Shown here piece by piece: positions 20,896-30,451 of a stretch of DNA of 64,000 nucleotides. Position 1 is the first letter of the stretch. Every line of letters begins with the position of its first letter. The position numbers and the translations under genes were made by a program. The notes under the pieces are model-generated. The model was not told where the DNA came from. It saw nothing but the letters and a program-made list of their open reading frames with translations, and did no database searches. The DNA is taken from positions 124,001-188,000 of the forward strand of contig NZ_JAGGJU010000004.1 in NCBI RefSeq assembly GCF_017873095.1, read 5' to 3'. Source of the DNA: Heterorhizobium halophytocola (GTDB taxonomy: Bacteria; Pseudomonadota; Alphaproteobacteria; Rhizobiales; Rhizobiaceae).

Positions 20896-21186
20896 ATGCA
20901 CGACGAAAAAGTCTATCTGAGCGGTTATATCGACCTGCCGGAAGAGCGCCTTGAAGAATTGTCGGCGGCGCTGGCCGAGCATGTCCGGCTGACACAGGCA
21001 GAGCCCGGCTGCATCAAGTTCGCGGCAAGGCCGAGCGACAGCATGCCTGGACGTTTCATGATCTCGGAGGTGTTTGAAAGCGAATCGGCGCTCGCGGCCC
21101 ATAACCTTCGCATGCAGCAGGCCGATTGGCCGAAGATCTCCAAGGGCGTGCCGCGCGACATCACGCGGAAGGACCACGAGGCCTGA
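20896..21186 (+). CDS. Antibiotic biosynthesis monooxygenase (ABM)-fold protein
   Basis: A 96-residue single-domain protein of the ABM/YgiN-like dimeric alpha+beta barrel family. It shows the typical order: strand VYLSGYIDL, helix EERLEELSAALAEHVRLT, then EPGCIKFAA and FMISEVFESESALAAHN. Members include quinol monooxygenases and cofactor-free oxygenases, but many have no known substrate. A GAAGGG-like ribosome site precedes ATG by about 7 nt. It lies between the dihaem protein and a hairpin-rich spacer. Confidence 0.85.
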   Translation: MHDEKVYLSGYIDLPEERLEELSAALAEHVRLTQAEPGCIKFAARPSDSMPGRFMISEVFESESALAAHNLRMQQADWPKISKGVPRDITRKDHEA

Positions 21187-21235
21187 CGCGCTAATTGGAT
21201 TCGGTTCGGTTTTTTTGAAGACATGCAAAAGATGG

Positions 21236-21311
21236 ACTGGCGCGGGAGAGAATGGCGGTCCCCGACCCGCGCCAGTTCGTTCGTCAAGACGAACGAAAGA
21301 TGTGTCTTTCG
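21236..21311 (+). other. Cluster of hairpins, possible small RNA or alternative terminator
   Basis: Three dyads lie back to back. ACTGGCGCGGG (21236-21246) pairs with CCCGCGCCAGT (21266-21276). TTCGTTCGTC (21276-21285) pairs with GACGAACGAA (21288-21297). CGAAAGA (21294-21300) pairs with TCTTTCG (21305-21311). The second and third overlap, so they are mutually exclusive. TTCTTTTTTG follows at about 21319-21328. The spacer is otherwise without a gene (21187-21569). Confidence 0.45.
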
Positions 21312-21468
21312 ACAACTGTTCTTTTTTGTGACATGCGCGAGTTTGGAAGTGTCGCGAGTGTCCCCTTGTTCTCGCTGTTTAGCGGCTCGGCTAGCCCCCG
21401 CTCGCCGGTGAAAAGAGGGATAAAAACTTCTGCTTGCCCGAAGCTGACCGTTTGAAAATGCTAAAACA

Positions 21469-21542
21469 ATGACGCCCGGATCGTGGCCGATCCGGGCGTC
21501 ATGCAGCTCCTGCCGGGACTGAAGGTACTTAACCGGCAGGAG
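21469..21542 (-). terminator. Double hairpin downstream of ccrM
   Basis: Just past the ccrM stop, read leftward, the first stem is CTCCTGCCGG (21507-21516) with CCGGCAGGAG (21533-21542). The second is a perfect 14-bp stem, 21469-21482 with 21489-21502 (loop of 6 nt), followed on the minus strand by a T-rich tract. The second hairpin is the likely terminator for ccrM. Confidence 0.75.
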
Positions 21543-21569
21543 TATGCGAAGGCAGGCTGGTGGCGGAGG

Positions 21570-22730
<1,161 letters not shown>

Positions 22731-22743
22731 TTAGTGTCTGTTA

Positions 22744-22764
22744 TGGTTACCGAACTTGGTTACC
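22744..22764 (-). promoter_or_regulatory. Direct repeat in the ccrM control region
   Basis: TGGTTACC occurs at 22744-22751 and again at 22757-22764, a 13-bp period. Read on the ccrM coding strand these are GGTAACCA units; the one farther from the gene continues as GTAACCAT, 7 of 8 identical to the CtrA half-site. It lies 44-64 bp before the ccrM start, where a promoter or operator would be expected. Binding by CtrA or another regulator is an inference. Confidence 0.4.
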
Positions 22765-22969
22765 AAACCCTGAAGGATCACCGGCGCCCGACAAAAAATA
22801 ATCGGCGGGTCAAGGGCCGGCATGGGCCGGGCAGGCAGGGACCGGCAACGGCGAGGCGCAGAGGACCGGGAGACGCGGTTCATTTGCGGCTTTCGTCGAA
22901 CGCCGTTTGCCCATAGGGTCGGCTGTCGAGCGAGGCCGTCTGGATGACGACACCCAAGGAGGAGCGTGG

Positions 22970-23467
22970 ATGACATCGATCAGCGTGATGACAGGGGCAG
23001 CCGTCGTGCTTCTCATGGGAGGCTATGGCACGGCGCTTGCCGCCGGCTCCGACTGCGACGACACGTCCAACCGTGTCCACATGACCCTTCGGACCACGCA
23101 AAAGCCGACCGAATTCGAGATCACCTCCGGACCGACGCCCTGTGCGGAATCCTCCGCCGCTTCCCATGCCGCCGGCACGCCCGCCGCACCGACATCGCCC
23201 GACGGCAAGGGGACGCCGGTGAACCGTCCCGGCCAGTCCTGGGGCGGCAAGCTGCGCAAGGGCCCCGGCATGCAGTTCGCCCAGGTGGGCAGCCTTGGCG
23301 AAGGCGCACCGCTGACGATCGTCAGCAATGCCGGCATACGCTTCAACGAATACGACTGGTTCGAGGTCAGGCTGCCATCCGGCAAGACCGCCTTTCAGTG
23401 GGGCGGCATCCTGTGCAGCGTCGAAGGCGAACTGCCGGGGGTGTTCGGGGTCTGCCCGAGCCGATGA
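22970..23467 (+). CDS. Exported SH3-like domain protein
   Basis: A 165-residue protein with a signal peptide of about 24 residues (VMTGAAVVLLMGGYGTALAA), a Ser/Ala/Pro-rich linker around residues 50-80, and a C-terminal bacterial SH3-like domain (LRKGPGMQFAQVGSLGEGAPLTIV, then YDWFEVRLPSGKTAFQWGGILC). Such domains in periplasmic proteins usually bind peptidoglycan or partner peptides. AAGGAGG 6 nt upstream fixes ATG 22970. It is transcribed divergently from ccrM. The specific role is unknown. Confidence 0.8.
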   Translation: MTSISVMTGAAVVLLMGGYGTALAAGSDCDDTSNRVHMTLRTTQKPTEFEITSGPTPCAESSAASHAAGTPAAPTSPDGKGTPVNRPGQSWGGKLRKGPGMQFAQVGSLGEGAPLTIVSNAGIRFNEYDWFEVRLPSGKTAFQWGGILCSVEGELPGVFGVCPSR

Positions 23468-23485
23468 CCTCCGGCGCACCTCGCC

Positions 23486-23830
23486 TCATCCGTGGGTGCG
23501 GCGACTGTCATCCGGTGCCTCGTCGCGCTGATCGAGACCGTAGTCGCGGATGACCGCTGCGACGCGCAGGCGGTAGCCGGCAAAGACGCCCCCTCGCCCG
23601 GCCGACTGCGCGGCCCGATGGGCTTTCGTATTGCGCCAGGCGCGGACGGCCTCCTCGTCGCGGAAGAAGGACAGCGACAGCATCTTTTGCGGATCGGTAA
23701 GGCTCTGGAACCGCTCGACGCCGACGAAACCTTCGATCCGCTCCAGCTCGCCGCGCAGGCTGGCGGCAATGTCGAGATAGGCGTCGTGTCTGCCTTCCGC
23801 CGGCCAGACCTCGAAGATCACCGCGATCAC
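23486..23830 (-). CDS. ABM-fold monooxygenase-like protein
   Basis: A 114-residue dimeric alpha+beta barrel protein, with [35 protein letters not shown] and [16 protein letters not shown], as in antibiotic biosynthesis monooxygenase-type proteins. The GTG at 23830 overlaps the stop of the upstream NIPSNAP-like gene (GTGA), which decides the start and implies translational coupling. Function unknown; the pair probably forms a two-gene operon. Confidence 0.82.
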   Translation of the reverse strand: MIAVIFEVWPAEGRHDAYLDIAASLRGELERIEGFVGVERFQSLTDPQKMLSLSFFRDEEAVRAWRNTKAHRAAQSAGRGGVFAGYRLRVAAVIRDYGLDQRDEAPDDSRRTHG

Positions 23831-24156
23831 GGCTTTACCAGCCCTGCATGCGGCATGGACATGCATTTGAGGAACAGCCGCTCCTCCTTCAGAATGAATT
23901 TTTCGCGCCGGGCGAATTCGTAGTTTTCGCGTCCCAGCGGATCGGCCGCCAGCCGCGCGCGATACTGCTCGTAGGCCGACAGGCTGTCGACATGGTAGAT
24001 GCCGTAGGCCGTCGTCGCCGATCCTTCATGCGGGCCGAAATAGCCGACGAGGTCGGCGCCCGCCCGCGGGATCGCCTGCCCCCAGTTGCGGGCATATTCG
24101 GCGAACGCGTCGCGGGCGAAGGGATCGATCTGGTAGCGGATGACACAGGTAATCAT
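23827..24156 (-). CDS. NIPSNAP-family protein
   Basis: A 109-residue protein of the NIPSNAP family, again with the dimeric alpha+beta barrel fold: [58 protein letters not shown]. Bacterial members have no assigned reaction. GGAG lies about 9 nt upstream of ATG 24156. Its stop codon overlaps the start of the ABM-fold gene. It is divergent from the bestrophin-like gene across a 200-bp control region. Confidence 0.85.
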   Translation of the reverse strand: MITCVIRYQIDPFARDAFAEYARNWGQAIPRAGADLVGYFGPHEGSATTAYGIYHVDSLSAYEQYRARLAADPLGRENYEFARREKFILKEERLFLKCMSMPHAGLVKP

Positions 24157-24357
24157 GGGGGCAACTCCGTTTGCAATGCGGCCATTCTGCCATGCCGGAC
24201 AGGCGCAATGCTTCGGCCGGGACCGAACTATCGCTTTCGGCAACCTGGCATGCGTCAATTCGGCACGGGCCGCACGGCCGGAAGTCCCTGACGCCGCCTT
24301 TGCGACAGCGTATGGAGACGACCGTTCCGCCGTCACATCTACCAAAAGCCCAAATCC

Positions 24358-25278
24358 ATGATCGTTCGCGACCGCCCCGGTCTTCTCAGACTGTTCTTCA
24401 TCCTGCGCGGCTCCATCGTGCCGATGATCTATCCGCAGGTGCTCGTCGTCTTTGGCGTGTCGCTTGCCATCGTGCTGCTGCACCGCGCCTATCCGAGCGA
24501 CATTCCCTCGCTGATCAATGCGCCGTTCGCGCTGCTTGGGCTGGCCCTGTCGATCTTTCTCGGGTTCCGCAACAATGCCTGCTACGATCGCTGGTGGGAA
24601 GCGCGCAAGATCTGGGGCCTGCAGGTCATCGCGGTGCGCAATTTTGCCCGCCAGACGCTGCTGCTGGCCGACAACGAGATCAACAGTGCCGCCCGCCGCG
24701 ACATGCTCGAACTGACGATCGCCTTCAGCCACATGATGGTCAGCCATCTTCGGCCCGGCCACCCGCTCGACAAGGCTCTGCGCTGGATGCCGGCGGGACT
24801 GGCCGAGAAGATCGCCGCCAGCCGCAACCCACCGGACCTGATCCTGCGCGAGATCGAAATGCGGCTGGTGGCCCTGCTGCGCAAGGGCCGGATCAGCGAC
24901 CTCCAGTTCCGCCTGCTGGACGAAACCGTCGGCGGCATGCAGGTCGCGCTCGGCTCCTGCGAGCGCATCCGCCACACGCCGGTGCCGTTCGGCTACACCC
25001 TGCTGCTACACCGCACGGCGCATCTCTTCTGCTTTTTCCTGCCCTTCGGCTTTGCCGATGCGCTCGGCTGGGCGACGCCGTTTGCCTCGGCGCTCGTCGC
25101 CTACACCTTCTTCGGCCTCGACGCCCTGGGCGACCAGCTGGAGGAGCCCTTCGGCACGTCGCCCAACGGCCTGCCGATCGCGACGATCGCCGACGTCATC
25201 GAGATCAATCTGCGCGAGGCCCTCGGCGACAAGGATCTGCCGCCGATGCCGGCGGCGGTCGATCATATCCTGCTGTAA
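24358..25278 (+). CDS. Bestrophin-like anion channel protein
   Basis: A 306-residue inner-membrane protein of the bestrophin/UPF0187 (RFP-TM) family. Recognisable segments are [14 protein letters not shown] (first membrane helix), [24 protein letters not shown] (the neck-region signature), and a C-terminal [19 protein letters not shown] stretch that contributes to the pore and gating belt. Bacterial homologues form pentameric channels for anions or monovalent cations. It stands alone between divergent and downstream HAD genes; regulation is not evident. Confidence 0.92.
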   Translation: MIVRDRPGLLRLFFILRGSIVPMIYPQVLVVFGVSLAIVLLHRAYPSDIPSLINAPFALLGLALSIFLGFRNNACYDRWWEARKIWGLQVIAVRNFARQTLLLADNEINSAARRDMLELTIAFSHMMVSHLRPGHPLDKALRWMPAGLAEKIAASRNPPDLILREIEMRLVALLRKGRISDLQFRLLDETVGGMQVALGSCERIRHTPVPFGYTLLLHRTAHLFCFFLPFGFADALGWATPFASALVAYTFFGLDALGDQLEEPFGTSPNGLPIATIADVIEINLREALGDKDLPPMPAAVDHILL

Positions 25279-25394
25279 AAACACGGAAGGCAGAGGCGGC
25301 GCGATGCCGTCTGCCTGCCGGGATCGACGGATTTGCCGCCTTGCGACTTTTGCTGTAGGTGGACGCGACACCATCCATCACGACGGAATATCCC

Positions 25395-26084
25395 ATGAGC
25401 GGCTTTGAACTGACCATTTTCGATTGCGACGGCGTGCTCGTCGACAGCGAGATCATCGCGGCGCGCGTGGAATCGAAGCTGCTGACCGAGGCCGGCTATC
25501 CGATCTCGGTCGAGGAAATGGGCGAGCGCTTTGCCGGCATGACCTGGAAGAACATTCTCCTGGCGATCGAGAAGGAAATCGACATTCCGCTGTCGGCAAG
25601 CCTGATCGACAAGTCGGAAGCCCTGCTCGACCAGCGGCTGGCGCGCGACGTGAAGAGCATCGAAGGCGTCGCCTTCGCCCTCTCGCGCATCCCCGGGCCG
25701 CGCTGCATCTGCTCGAATTCCTCCCTGTCGCGGCTCGACATGATGCTGACCAAGGTCGGCCTGAAGGAGGCCTTCGCGCCGCATATCTATTCCGCCAAGG
25801 ATCTGGGCGCGGACCGGGTGAAGCCCAAGCCGGACATCTTTCTGCACGGCGCCGAGCAGTTCAACGTCAAGCCGGCCGATGCGGTCGTGATCGAAGACAG
25901 CGTGCACGGCGTGCATGCCGCACGCGCCGCCGGCTGCCGGGTGATCGGCTTTACCGGCGGATCGCACACCTATCCGTCGCATGCCGACCGGCTGACCGAT
26001 GCCGGCGCGGAAACCGTGATTGCGCGGATGAGCGATCTGCCCGGCGTGATCTCGGCGCTTGCGGAATGGAACGGCGTGCTCTGA
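25395..26084 (+). CDS. HAD-IA phosphatase (beta-phosphoglucomutase/phosphoglycolate phosphatase-like)
   Basis: A 229-residue cytoplasmic HAD-superfamily protein. Motif I is FDCDGVLVDSE, motif II ICSNSS, the motif III Lys is in RVKPKPDIF, and motif IV is VIEDSVHGVHAA, with a helical cap between motifs I and II. The layout is that of sugar-phosphate or phosphoglycolate phosphatases of subfamily IA. ATG 25395 gives the canonical N-terminus. The substrate cannot be determined. A GC-rich hairpin follows the stop. Confidence 0.88.
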   Translation: MSGFELTIFDCDGVLVDSEIIAARVESKLLTEAGYPISVEEMGERFAGMTWKNILLAIEKEIDIPLSASLIDKSEALLDQRLARDVKSIEGVAFALSRIPGPRCICSNSSLSRLDMMLTKVGLKEAFAPHIYSAKDLGADRVKPKPDIFLHGAEQFNVKPADAVVIEDSVHGVHAARAAGCRVIGFTGGSHTYPSHADRLTDAGAETVIARMSDLPGVISALAEWNGVL

Positions 26085-26115
26085 GGCGCCGCTATCCGGC
26101 CGTCAGCCGGCCCAT

Positions 26116-26138
26116 GCGTGGCCCGCAACGGGCCACGC
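26116..26138. terminator. Hairpin between convergent genes
   Basis: GCGTGGCCC (26116-26124) pairs with GGGCCACGC (26130-26138) around a 5-nt loop. It lies between the ends of the HAD gene and the lipoprotein gene and could terminate both, though it has no clear T run. Confidence 0.45.
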
Positions 26139-26165
26139 CGCTGAACGATCGGGCTTTGGAGCCGA

Positions 26166-26744
26166 TCAGCGCTTCTTTGTCTTGGCGCCGTCGTCGAAGC
26201 CGACATACACCTTGGCAAAGCCGGTAATGTCGCCCGGCAGGCCGGCCACGTCCTTGGTGAACAGGAACTGCTGCGGCAGATCGGCATCGGCAAGTGTGAC
26301 CGGGAACTGGGTCAGCTCGGAATAGATCACCTGATCGCCCTGTACCACTTCGACCCGGATCGGCAGCTGCACCGTGCCGGCCTTGCCGACCGGGCCTGCG
26401 ATCAGGCGGCCCTGCACCATGACCTTGACGCCGAGGCTGGTGTCGTTGCGGGTGCAGGCGCGCGTGCTGTCGGCAAGCGAAGCCTGGTAGATCACCTTTT
26501 CCGGATCGTCCTTGCCGCCATTTGCATAGGTGCGGTAGAAGGCCGTGCCGGTGCGAAGCTCGAGCGGCGGGCAGATGCCCTGGACGACGGCTGCGGCACG
26601 ACCGGCATCGGCCGGCGGATTGGACTTGCCGAAGCCCAGACCGGAGCCGGTCGAATTGCAGGATGCGAGGGCTGTCGCCATGGAAAGAAAGAGAACGCCG
26701 CGGGCGACTTTTGCAAACACGATACCTAAACCTTCTGCATTCAC
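26166..26744 (-). CDS. Uncharacterised lipoprotein
   Basis: A 192-residue protein with a lipoprotein signal: a hydrophobic stretch FLSMATALASC in which the lipobox ends in the acylated Cys at about residue 29. The mature part has a CPPLELRTG segment and a beta-rich region (VIYQASLADSTRACTRNDTSLGVKV) with a likely disulfide, ending in a basic tail. I do not recognise a named family, though similar lipoproteins appear common in rhizobia. It is convergent with the HAD gene and divergent from thrC. Confidence 0.75.
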   Translation of the reverse strand: MNAEGLGIVFAKVARGVLFLSMATALASCNSTGSGLGFGKSNPPADAGRAAAVVQGICPPLELRTGTAFYRTYANGGKDDPEKVIYQASLADSTRACTRNDTSLGVKVMVQGRLIAGPVGKAGTVQLPIRVEVVQGDQVIYSELTQFPVTLADADLPQQFLFTKDVAGLPGDITGFAKVYVGFDDGAKTKKR

Positions 26745-27045
26745 GACCCGATCGCGGCCAAAAGAGTGGAATTCAGCCGTGACAGAGGCCTTTTCATGAC
26801 CAATGCCGATGGTCTATATCAGCGACGCCAAAAAAAATCGATTGGGTCGTTCGCGTTTTGAGAGAATTTTCAGCCGACTGCGCAGCATGTCACTGCAGGC
26901 TACCGGACGCTCCACCGCATCGCGTCGGACTGGAAGCGACGTCGGCGGCTGAAAGCGGACGCAGACAGAGGCGCACCCGACCTCTCCCACCTGCAAGACT
27001 GCGGGCGATCGAACCGCCTGTTTGCCAATACCAAGGATGACCGCA
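26745..27045. other. Intergenic stretch between lipoprotein gene and thrC
   Basis: This 301-bp divergent control region is expected to hold both promoters. I looked for a leader peptide or riboswitch in front of thrC and saw no convincing Thr/Ile-rich short ORF followed by a terminator. Confidence 0.4.
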
Positions 27046-28440
27046 ATGGAATATATCTCCACCCGGGGCGAAGCCCCGAGCCTCGGATTTTGCGATGCCC
27101 TGCTTGCGGGTCTTGCGCGCGATGGCGGTCTCTATCTGCCGAAAACCTGGCCGAAGCTCTCCAAGAAGGAGATCAAGGCACTGCGCGGCAGATCCTATCA
27201 GGAGATCGCCTTCGAAGTGCTCTACCCGTTCATCGGCGACGAGATCGGGCGGGACGCCTTCAAGGCGATGATCGAGGACGCCTATGGCACCTTCCGTCAT
27301 CCGGCCGTTGCGCCGCTGGTACAGACCGGCGCGAATTCCTTCGTGCTCGAGCTCTTCCACGGCACCACGCTCGCCTTCAAGGACGTGGCGATGCAGTTGC
27401 TCGCACGGCTGATGGATCACGTGCTGGCCGAGCGCGGCGAGCGGGCGACCATCGTCGGGGCCACCTCCGGCGACACCGGCGGAGCCGCGATCGATGCCTT
27501 TGCCGGCAGTGAGCGCACCGACGTCTTCATCTTCTTCCCGCATGAAAAGGTCTCGCCGGTGCAGCAGCGGCAGATGACCACCCATCTGTCGGACAATGTC
27601 CATGCGGTTGCCGTGCGGGGCAATTTCGACGACTGCCAGAACCTGGTGAAGGAGATGTTCAACGACGCGGCCTTCCGCGACCGGTTGAAGATCTCCGGCG
27701 TCAACTCGATCAACTGGGCGCGGATCATGGCGCAGGTGGTCTATTATTTCACCGCGGCGCTGTCGCTCGGCGCGCCGGACCGCAAGGTGTCTTTCACCGT
27801 GCCGACCGGCAATTTCGGCGATATCTTCGCCGGTTATGTGGCCAAGCAGATGGGCCTGCCGATCGACCGGCTGGTGATCGCCACCAATGACAACGACATC
27901 CTGGCACGCACGCTGAAGACCGGTCGTTACGAGATGAAGGGCGTCAAGGCCACCACCTCGCCGTCGATGGATATCCAGATCTCGTCGAATTTCGAGCGGC
28001 TGCTGTTCGAGGCCTATGACCGCGATCCGGCCGCCGTGCGTTCGGCCATGGCCGACCTGAAGCAGTCCGGCGCCTTCGACATCAAGGAGAGCGCCTTGAA
28101 GGCCATGCGGAAAAATTTCCGCGCCGGCCGCGCCACCGAAAAGCAGGTGGCCGAGACCATCCGCGAGATGCTTTCAAAGACCGGCTACCTCATCGATCCG
28201 CACACGGCCTGCGGGGTGCTGGTTGCCAAGAAGCACGAAAAAGCCAATACTCCGATGATCACGTTGGCCACGGCGCATCCGGCAAAATTTCCCGCAGCAG
28301 TCAAATCCGCCTGCGGTATTGACCCGGAACTTCCGCCGTGGCTTTCTGAACTAATGCAGATGGAGGAGCGTTTCACAGTCCTGGACGCCGAGCTGAAGGC
28401 CGTCGAAACATTCGTCGGCGACAAGGCCCGCGCGCGATAG
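27046..28440 (+). CDS. thrC: Threonine synthase
   Basis: A PLP-dependent enzyme that converts O-phosphohomoserine to threonine, the last step of threonine synthesis. At 464 residues it is of the bacterial/fungal long type. Landmarks are the N-terminal MEYISTRGEAPSLGF, the PLP lysine in GTTLAFKDVAMQL, and VGATSGDTGGAAI for phosphate binding. AAGGA 9 nt upstream supports ATG 27046 over in-frame starts 9 and 24 nt earlier. The M16 peptidase gene follows after 30 bp, an order conserved in rhizobia. The upstream enzyme ThrB is encoded 14 kb away in this window. Confidence 0.96.
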   Translation: MEYISTRGEAPSLGFCDALLAGLARDGGLYLPKTWPKLSKKEIKALRGRSYQEIAFEVLYPFIGDEIGRDAFKAMIEDAYGTFRHPAVAPLVQTGANSFVLELFHGTTLAFKDVAMQLLARLMDHVLAERGERATIVGATSGDTGGAAIDAFAGSERTDVFIFFPHEKVSPVQQRQMTTHLSDNVHAVAVRGNFDDCQNLVKEMFNDAAFRDRLKISGVNSINWARIMAQVVYYFTAALSLGAPDRKVSFTVPTGNFGDIFAGYVAKQMGLPIDRLVIATNDNDILARTLKTGRYEMKGVKATTSPSMDIQISSNFERLLFEAYDRDPAAVRSAMADLKQSGAFDIKESALKAMRKNFRAGRATEKQVAETIREMLSKTGYLIDPHTACGVLVAKKHEKANTPMITLATAHPAKFPAAVKSACGIDPELPPWLSELMQMEERFTVLDAELKAVETFVGDKARAR

Positions 28441-28470
28441 TCGACACAGTGAAATGCGGAAAGACAAGAC

Positions 28471-29772
28471 ATGAATGTTGAGTGCACCCGGCTGCCGTCC
28501 GGGGTAACGGTCGTGACGGAACGGATGCCGCATCTGGAAAGTGTGGCATTGGGAACCTGGATCAAGTCGGGATCCCGCGATGAAACCGAAGCCGAACACG
28601 GCATCGCCCATCTTCTCGAACATATGGCTTTCAAGGGCACGCGGTCGCGTTCGGCCCGTGACATTGCCGAGCAGATCGAGAATGTCGGTGGTGAACTGAA
28701 CGCGTCGACCTCGACCGAGACAACCGCCTACTATGCCCGGGTGCTGAAGGACGACGTGCCGCTGGCCGTCGATATCCTCGCCGACATCCTGACCGAATCC
28801 GAATTCGACGACGAGGAACTGACGCGCGAAAAGCACGTCATCCTGCAGGAAATCGGCGCTGCCAACGACACGCCCGACGATGTCGTCTTCGACCGCTTTT
28901 CCGAACAGGCCTATGCCGGCCAGATTCTCGGCCGTCCAATCCTCGGCACGCCGGAAAGCGTGCGCTCGTTCAGCAGCGACAATATCCGCGCCTACCTGGC
29001 ACGCAATTACACGCCGGAGCGGATCTTCATCGTCGCGGCCGGTGCCGTCGATCATGACAAGTTCGTCCGCCAGGTCGAGCAGCGCTATGCGGGTCTGAAG
29101 CCGCGCGGCGATACGCCGGAGCCGATTGCCGAACCCGCCCGCTATACCGGCGGCGAGATGCGCGAAACCCGCAGCCTGATGGACACCCAGCTGCTGCTCG
29201 GTTTCGAGGGCCGCGCCTATCATGCCCGCGACTTCTACTGCTCGCAGATCCTTGCCAATATCCTCGGCGGCGGCATGTCCTCGCGGCTGTTCCAGGAAGT
29301 GCGCGAATTCCGCGGCCTGTGCTATTCGGTCTATGCCTTCCATTGGGGCTTTTCCGATACCGGAATCTTCGGCATCCACGCCGCGACCGGCGGCGAGAAC
29401 CTGCCGGAACTGATGCCGGTGCTGATCAACGAGATGCGCAAGGTCGCCGACAGCATCGACCAGCAGGAAATCGAGCGCTCCCGTGCCCAGATCCGTGCAC
29501 AGCTGCTGATGGGTCAGGAAAGCCCGTCCGCCCGTGCCGGCCAGATGGCGCGCCAGTTGATGCTCTACGGCCGTCCGATCTCCACCCAGGAGATGATGGA
29601 ACGGCTGGAAGGCATCACCATCGAACGCCTGACCGATCTTGCCGGCCGGCTGTTCTTCGATACCAAGCCGACCCTGTCTGCCGTCGGGCAACTGGAAAAT
29701 CTCGTGCCGCTGGACGAGTTGATGCAGTCGCTGAATGCAGGCTCCGTCGACAAGATCAAGGTCGCCGGCTAA
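28471..29772 (+). CDS. M16-family zinc peptidase (processing-peptidase-like)
   Basis: A 433-residue M16 metallopeptidase similar to mitochondrial processing peptidase beta. The inverted zinc motif HLLEH (HxxEH) is near residue 50, with the downstream Glu in the LTREKHVILQEI region; the second M16 half (about residues 210-420) contains the GMSSRLFQEVREFRGLCYSV segment. The zinc ligands are intact, so it should be active. There is no signal peptide. It follows thrC by 30 bp and precedes an acetyltransferase, probably one transcript. Confidence 0.93.
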   Translation: MNVECTRLPSGVTVVTERMPHLESVALGTWIKSGSRDETEAEHGIAHLLEHMAFKGTRSRSARDIAEQIENVGGELNASTSTETTAYYARVLKDDVPLAVDILADILTESEFDDEELTREKHVILQEIGAANDTPDDVVFDRFSEQAYAGQILGRPILGTPESVRSFSSDNIRAYLARNYTPERIFIVAAGAVDHDKFVRQVEQRYAGLKPRGDTPEPIAEPARYTGGEMRETRSLMDTQLLLGFEGRAYHARDFYCSQILANILGGGMSSRLFQEVREFRGLCYSVYAFHWGFSDTGIFGIHAATGGENLPELMPVLINEMRKVADSIDQQEIERSRAQIRAQLLMGQESPSARAGQMARQLMLYGRPISTQEMMERLEGITIERLTDLAGRLFFDTKPTLSAVGQLENLVPLDELMQSLNAGSVDKIKVAG

Positions 29773-29836
29773 GGCGGCGAGAGAGGCAACAGTTCGATCG
29801 TTCGACCCGCCATGGGCAGGTCCGTGGGAGTGCGGC

Positions 29837-30451
29837 ATGGCACGTTCGGTGTTTCACTTCCTGTCCCGTCGGCCGGAAACGCCCGATCTCGGCAATGCGA
29901 CCTATCGGCTCCGACTGCCGCAGATGAGCGATTTCGACGCCTGGCGCCGCCTGCGGGTCGAAAGCCGTGATTTCCTGCAGCCCTGGGAGCCGAGCTGGCG
30001 GCCGGACGAATTCACCAGCCATTCGTTTCGCGCCCGGGTCCAGCGCAACGAGCAGGAATATCAATCCGGTGCGGCGGTTCCGCTGTTCATCTTCGAGCGT
30101 TCCAGCGGGGGCCTGCTCGGCGGGCTGACGATCGGCCTGATCCGGCGTGGTGCGGCGCAAGCCTGCATGATCGGATACTGGATGGGCGCCCCGCATGCGG
30201 GCAAGGGCCATATGTTTGCCGCACTTGCAATCGCAAAACCCTACATCTTTGGGGAGCTTCAGTTGCACCGGATCGAAGCTGCCTGTATTCCGGATAACGT
30301 CAAGAGCATGCGCCTGCTGCAACGGTCCGGTTTCAAGACGGAGGGGCTGTTGCGGCAATACCTGAAGATCAACGGAGCCTGGCGCGACCATCAGCTTTTC
30401 GCGCTGCTTTCGACCGACGTCAGTTTGAATGGGGACACCCGCTGCGAATGA
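29837..30451 (+). CDS. GNAT-family N-acetyltransferase (RimJ/RimL-like)
   Basis: A 204-residue acetyltransferase. The sequence YRLRLPQMSDFDAWRRLR opens the GNAT fold, IGYWMGAPHAGKGHMFAAL holds the acetyl-CoA loop, and HRIEAACIPDNVKSMRLLQRSGF is the RimJ/RimL-type C-terminal motif. Such enzymes acetylate the N-termini of ribosomal or other proteins. GGGAG before ATG 29837 decides the start. Its stop overlaps the ATG of the EAL protein (ATGA), implying coupled translation. Confidence 0.92.
   Translation: MARSVFHFLSRRPETPDLGNATYRLRLPQMSDFDAWRRLRVESRDFLQPWEPSWRPDEFTSHSFRARVQRNEQEYQSGAAVPLFIFERSSGGLLGGLTIGLIRRGAAQACMIGYWMGAPHAGKGHMFAALAIAKPYIFGELQLHRIEAACIPDNVKSMRLLQRSGFKTEGLLRQYLKINGAWRDHQLFALLSTDVSLNGDTRCE

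Noticed and set aside
26745..27045. Leader peptide or riboswitch in front of thrC
   Set aside because: No Thr/Ile-rich short frame with an attenuator and no recognisable aptamer were found.
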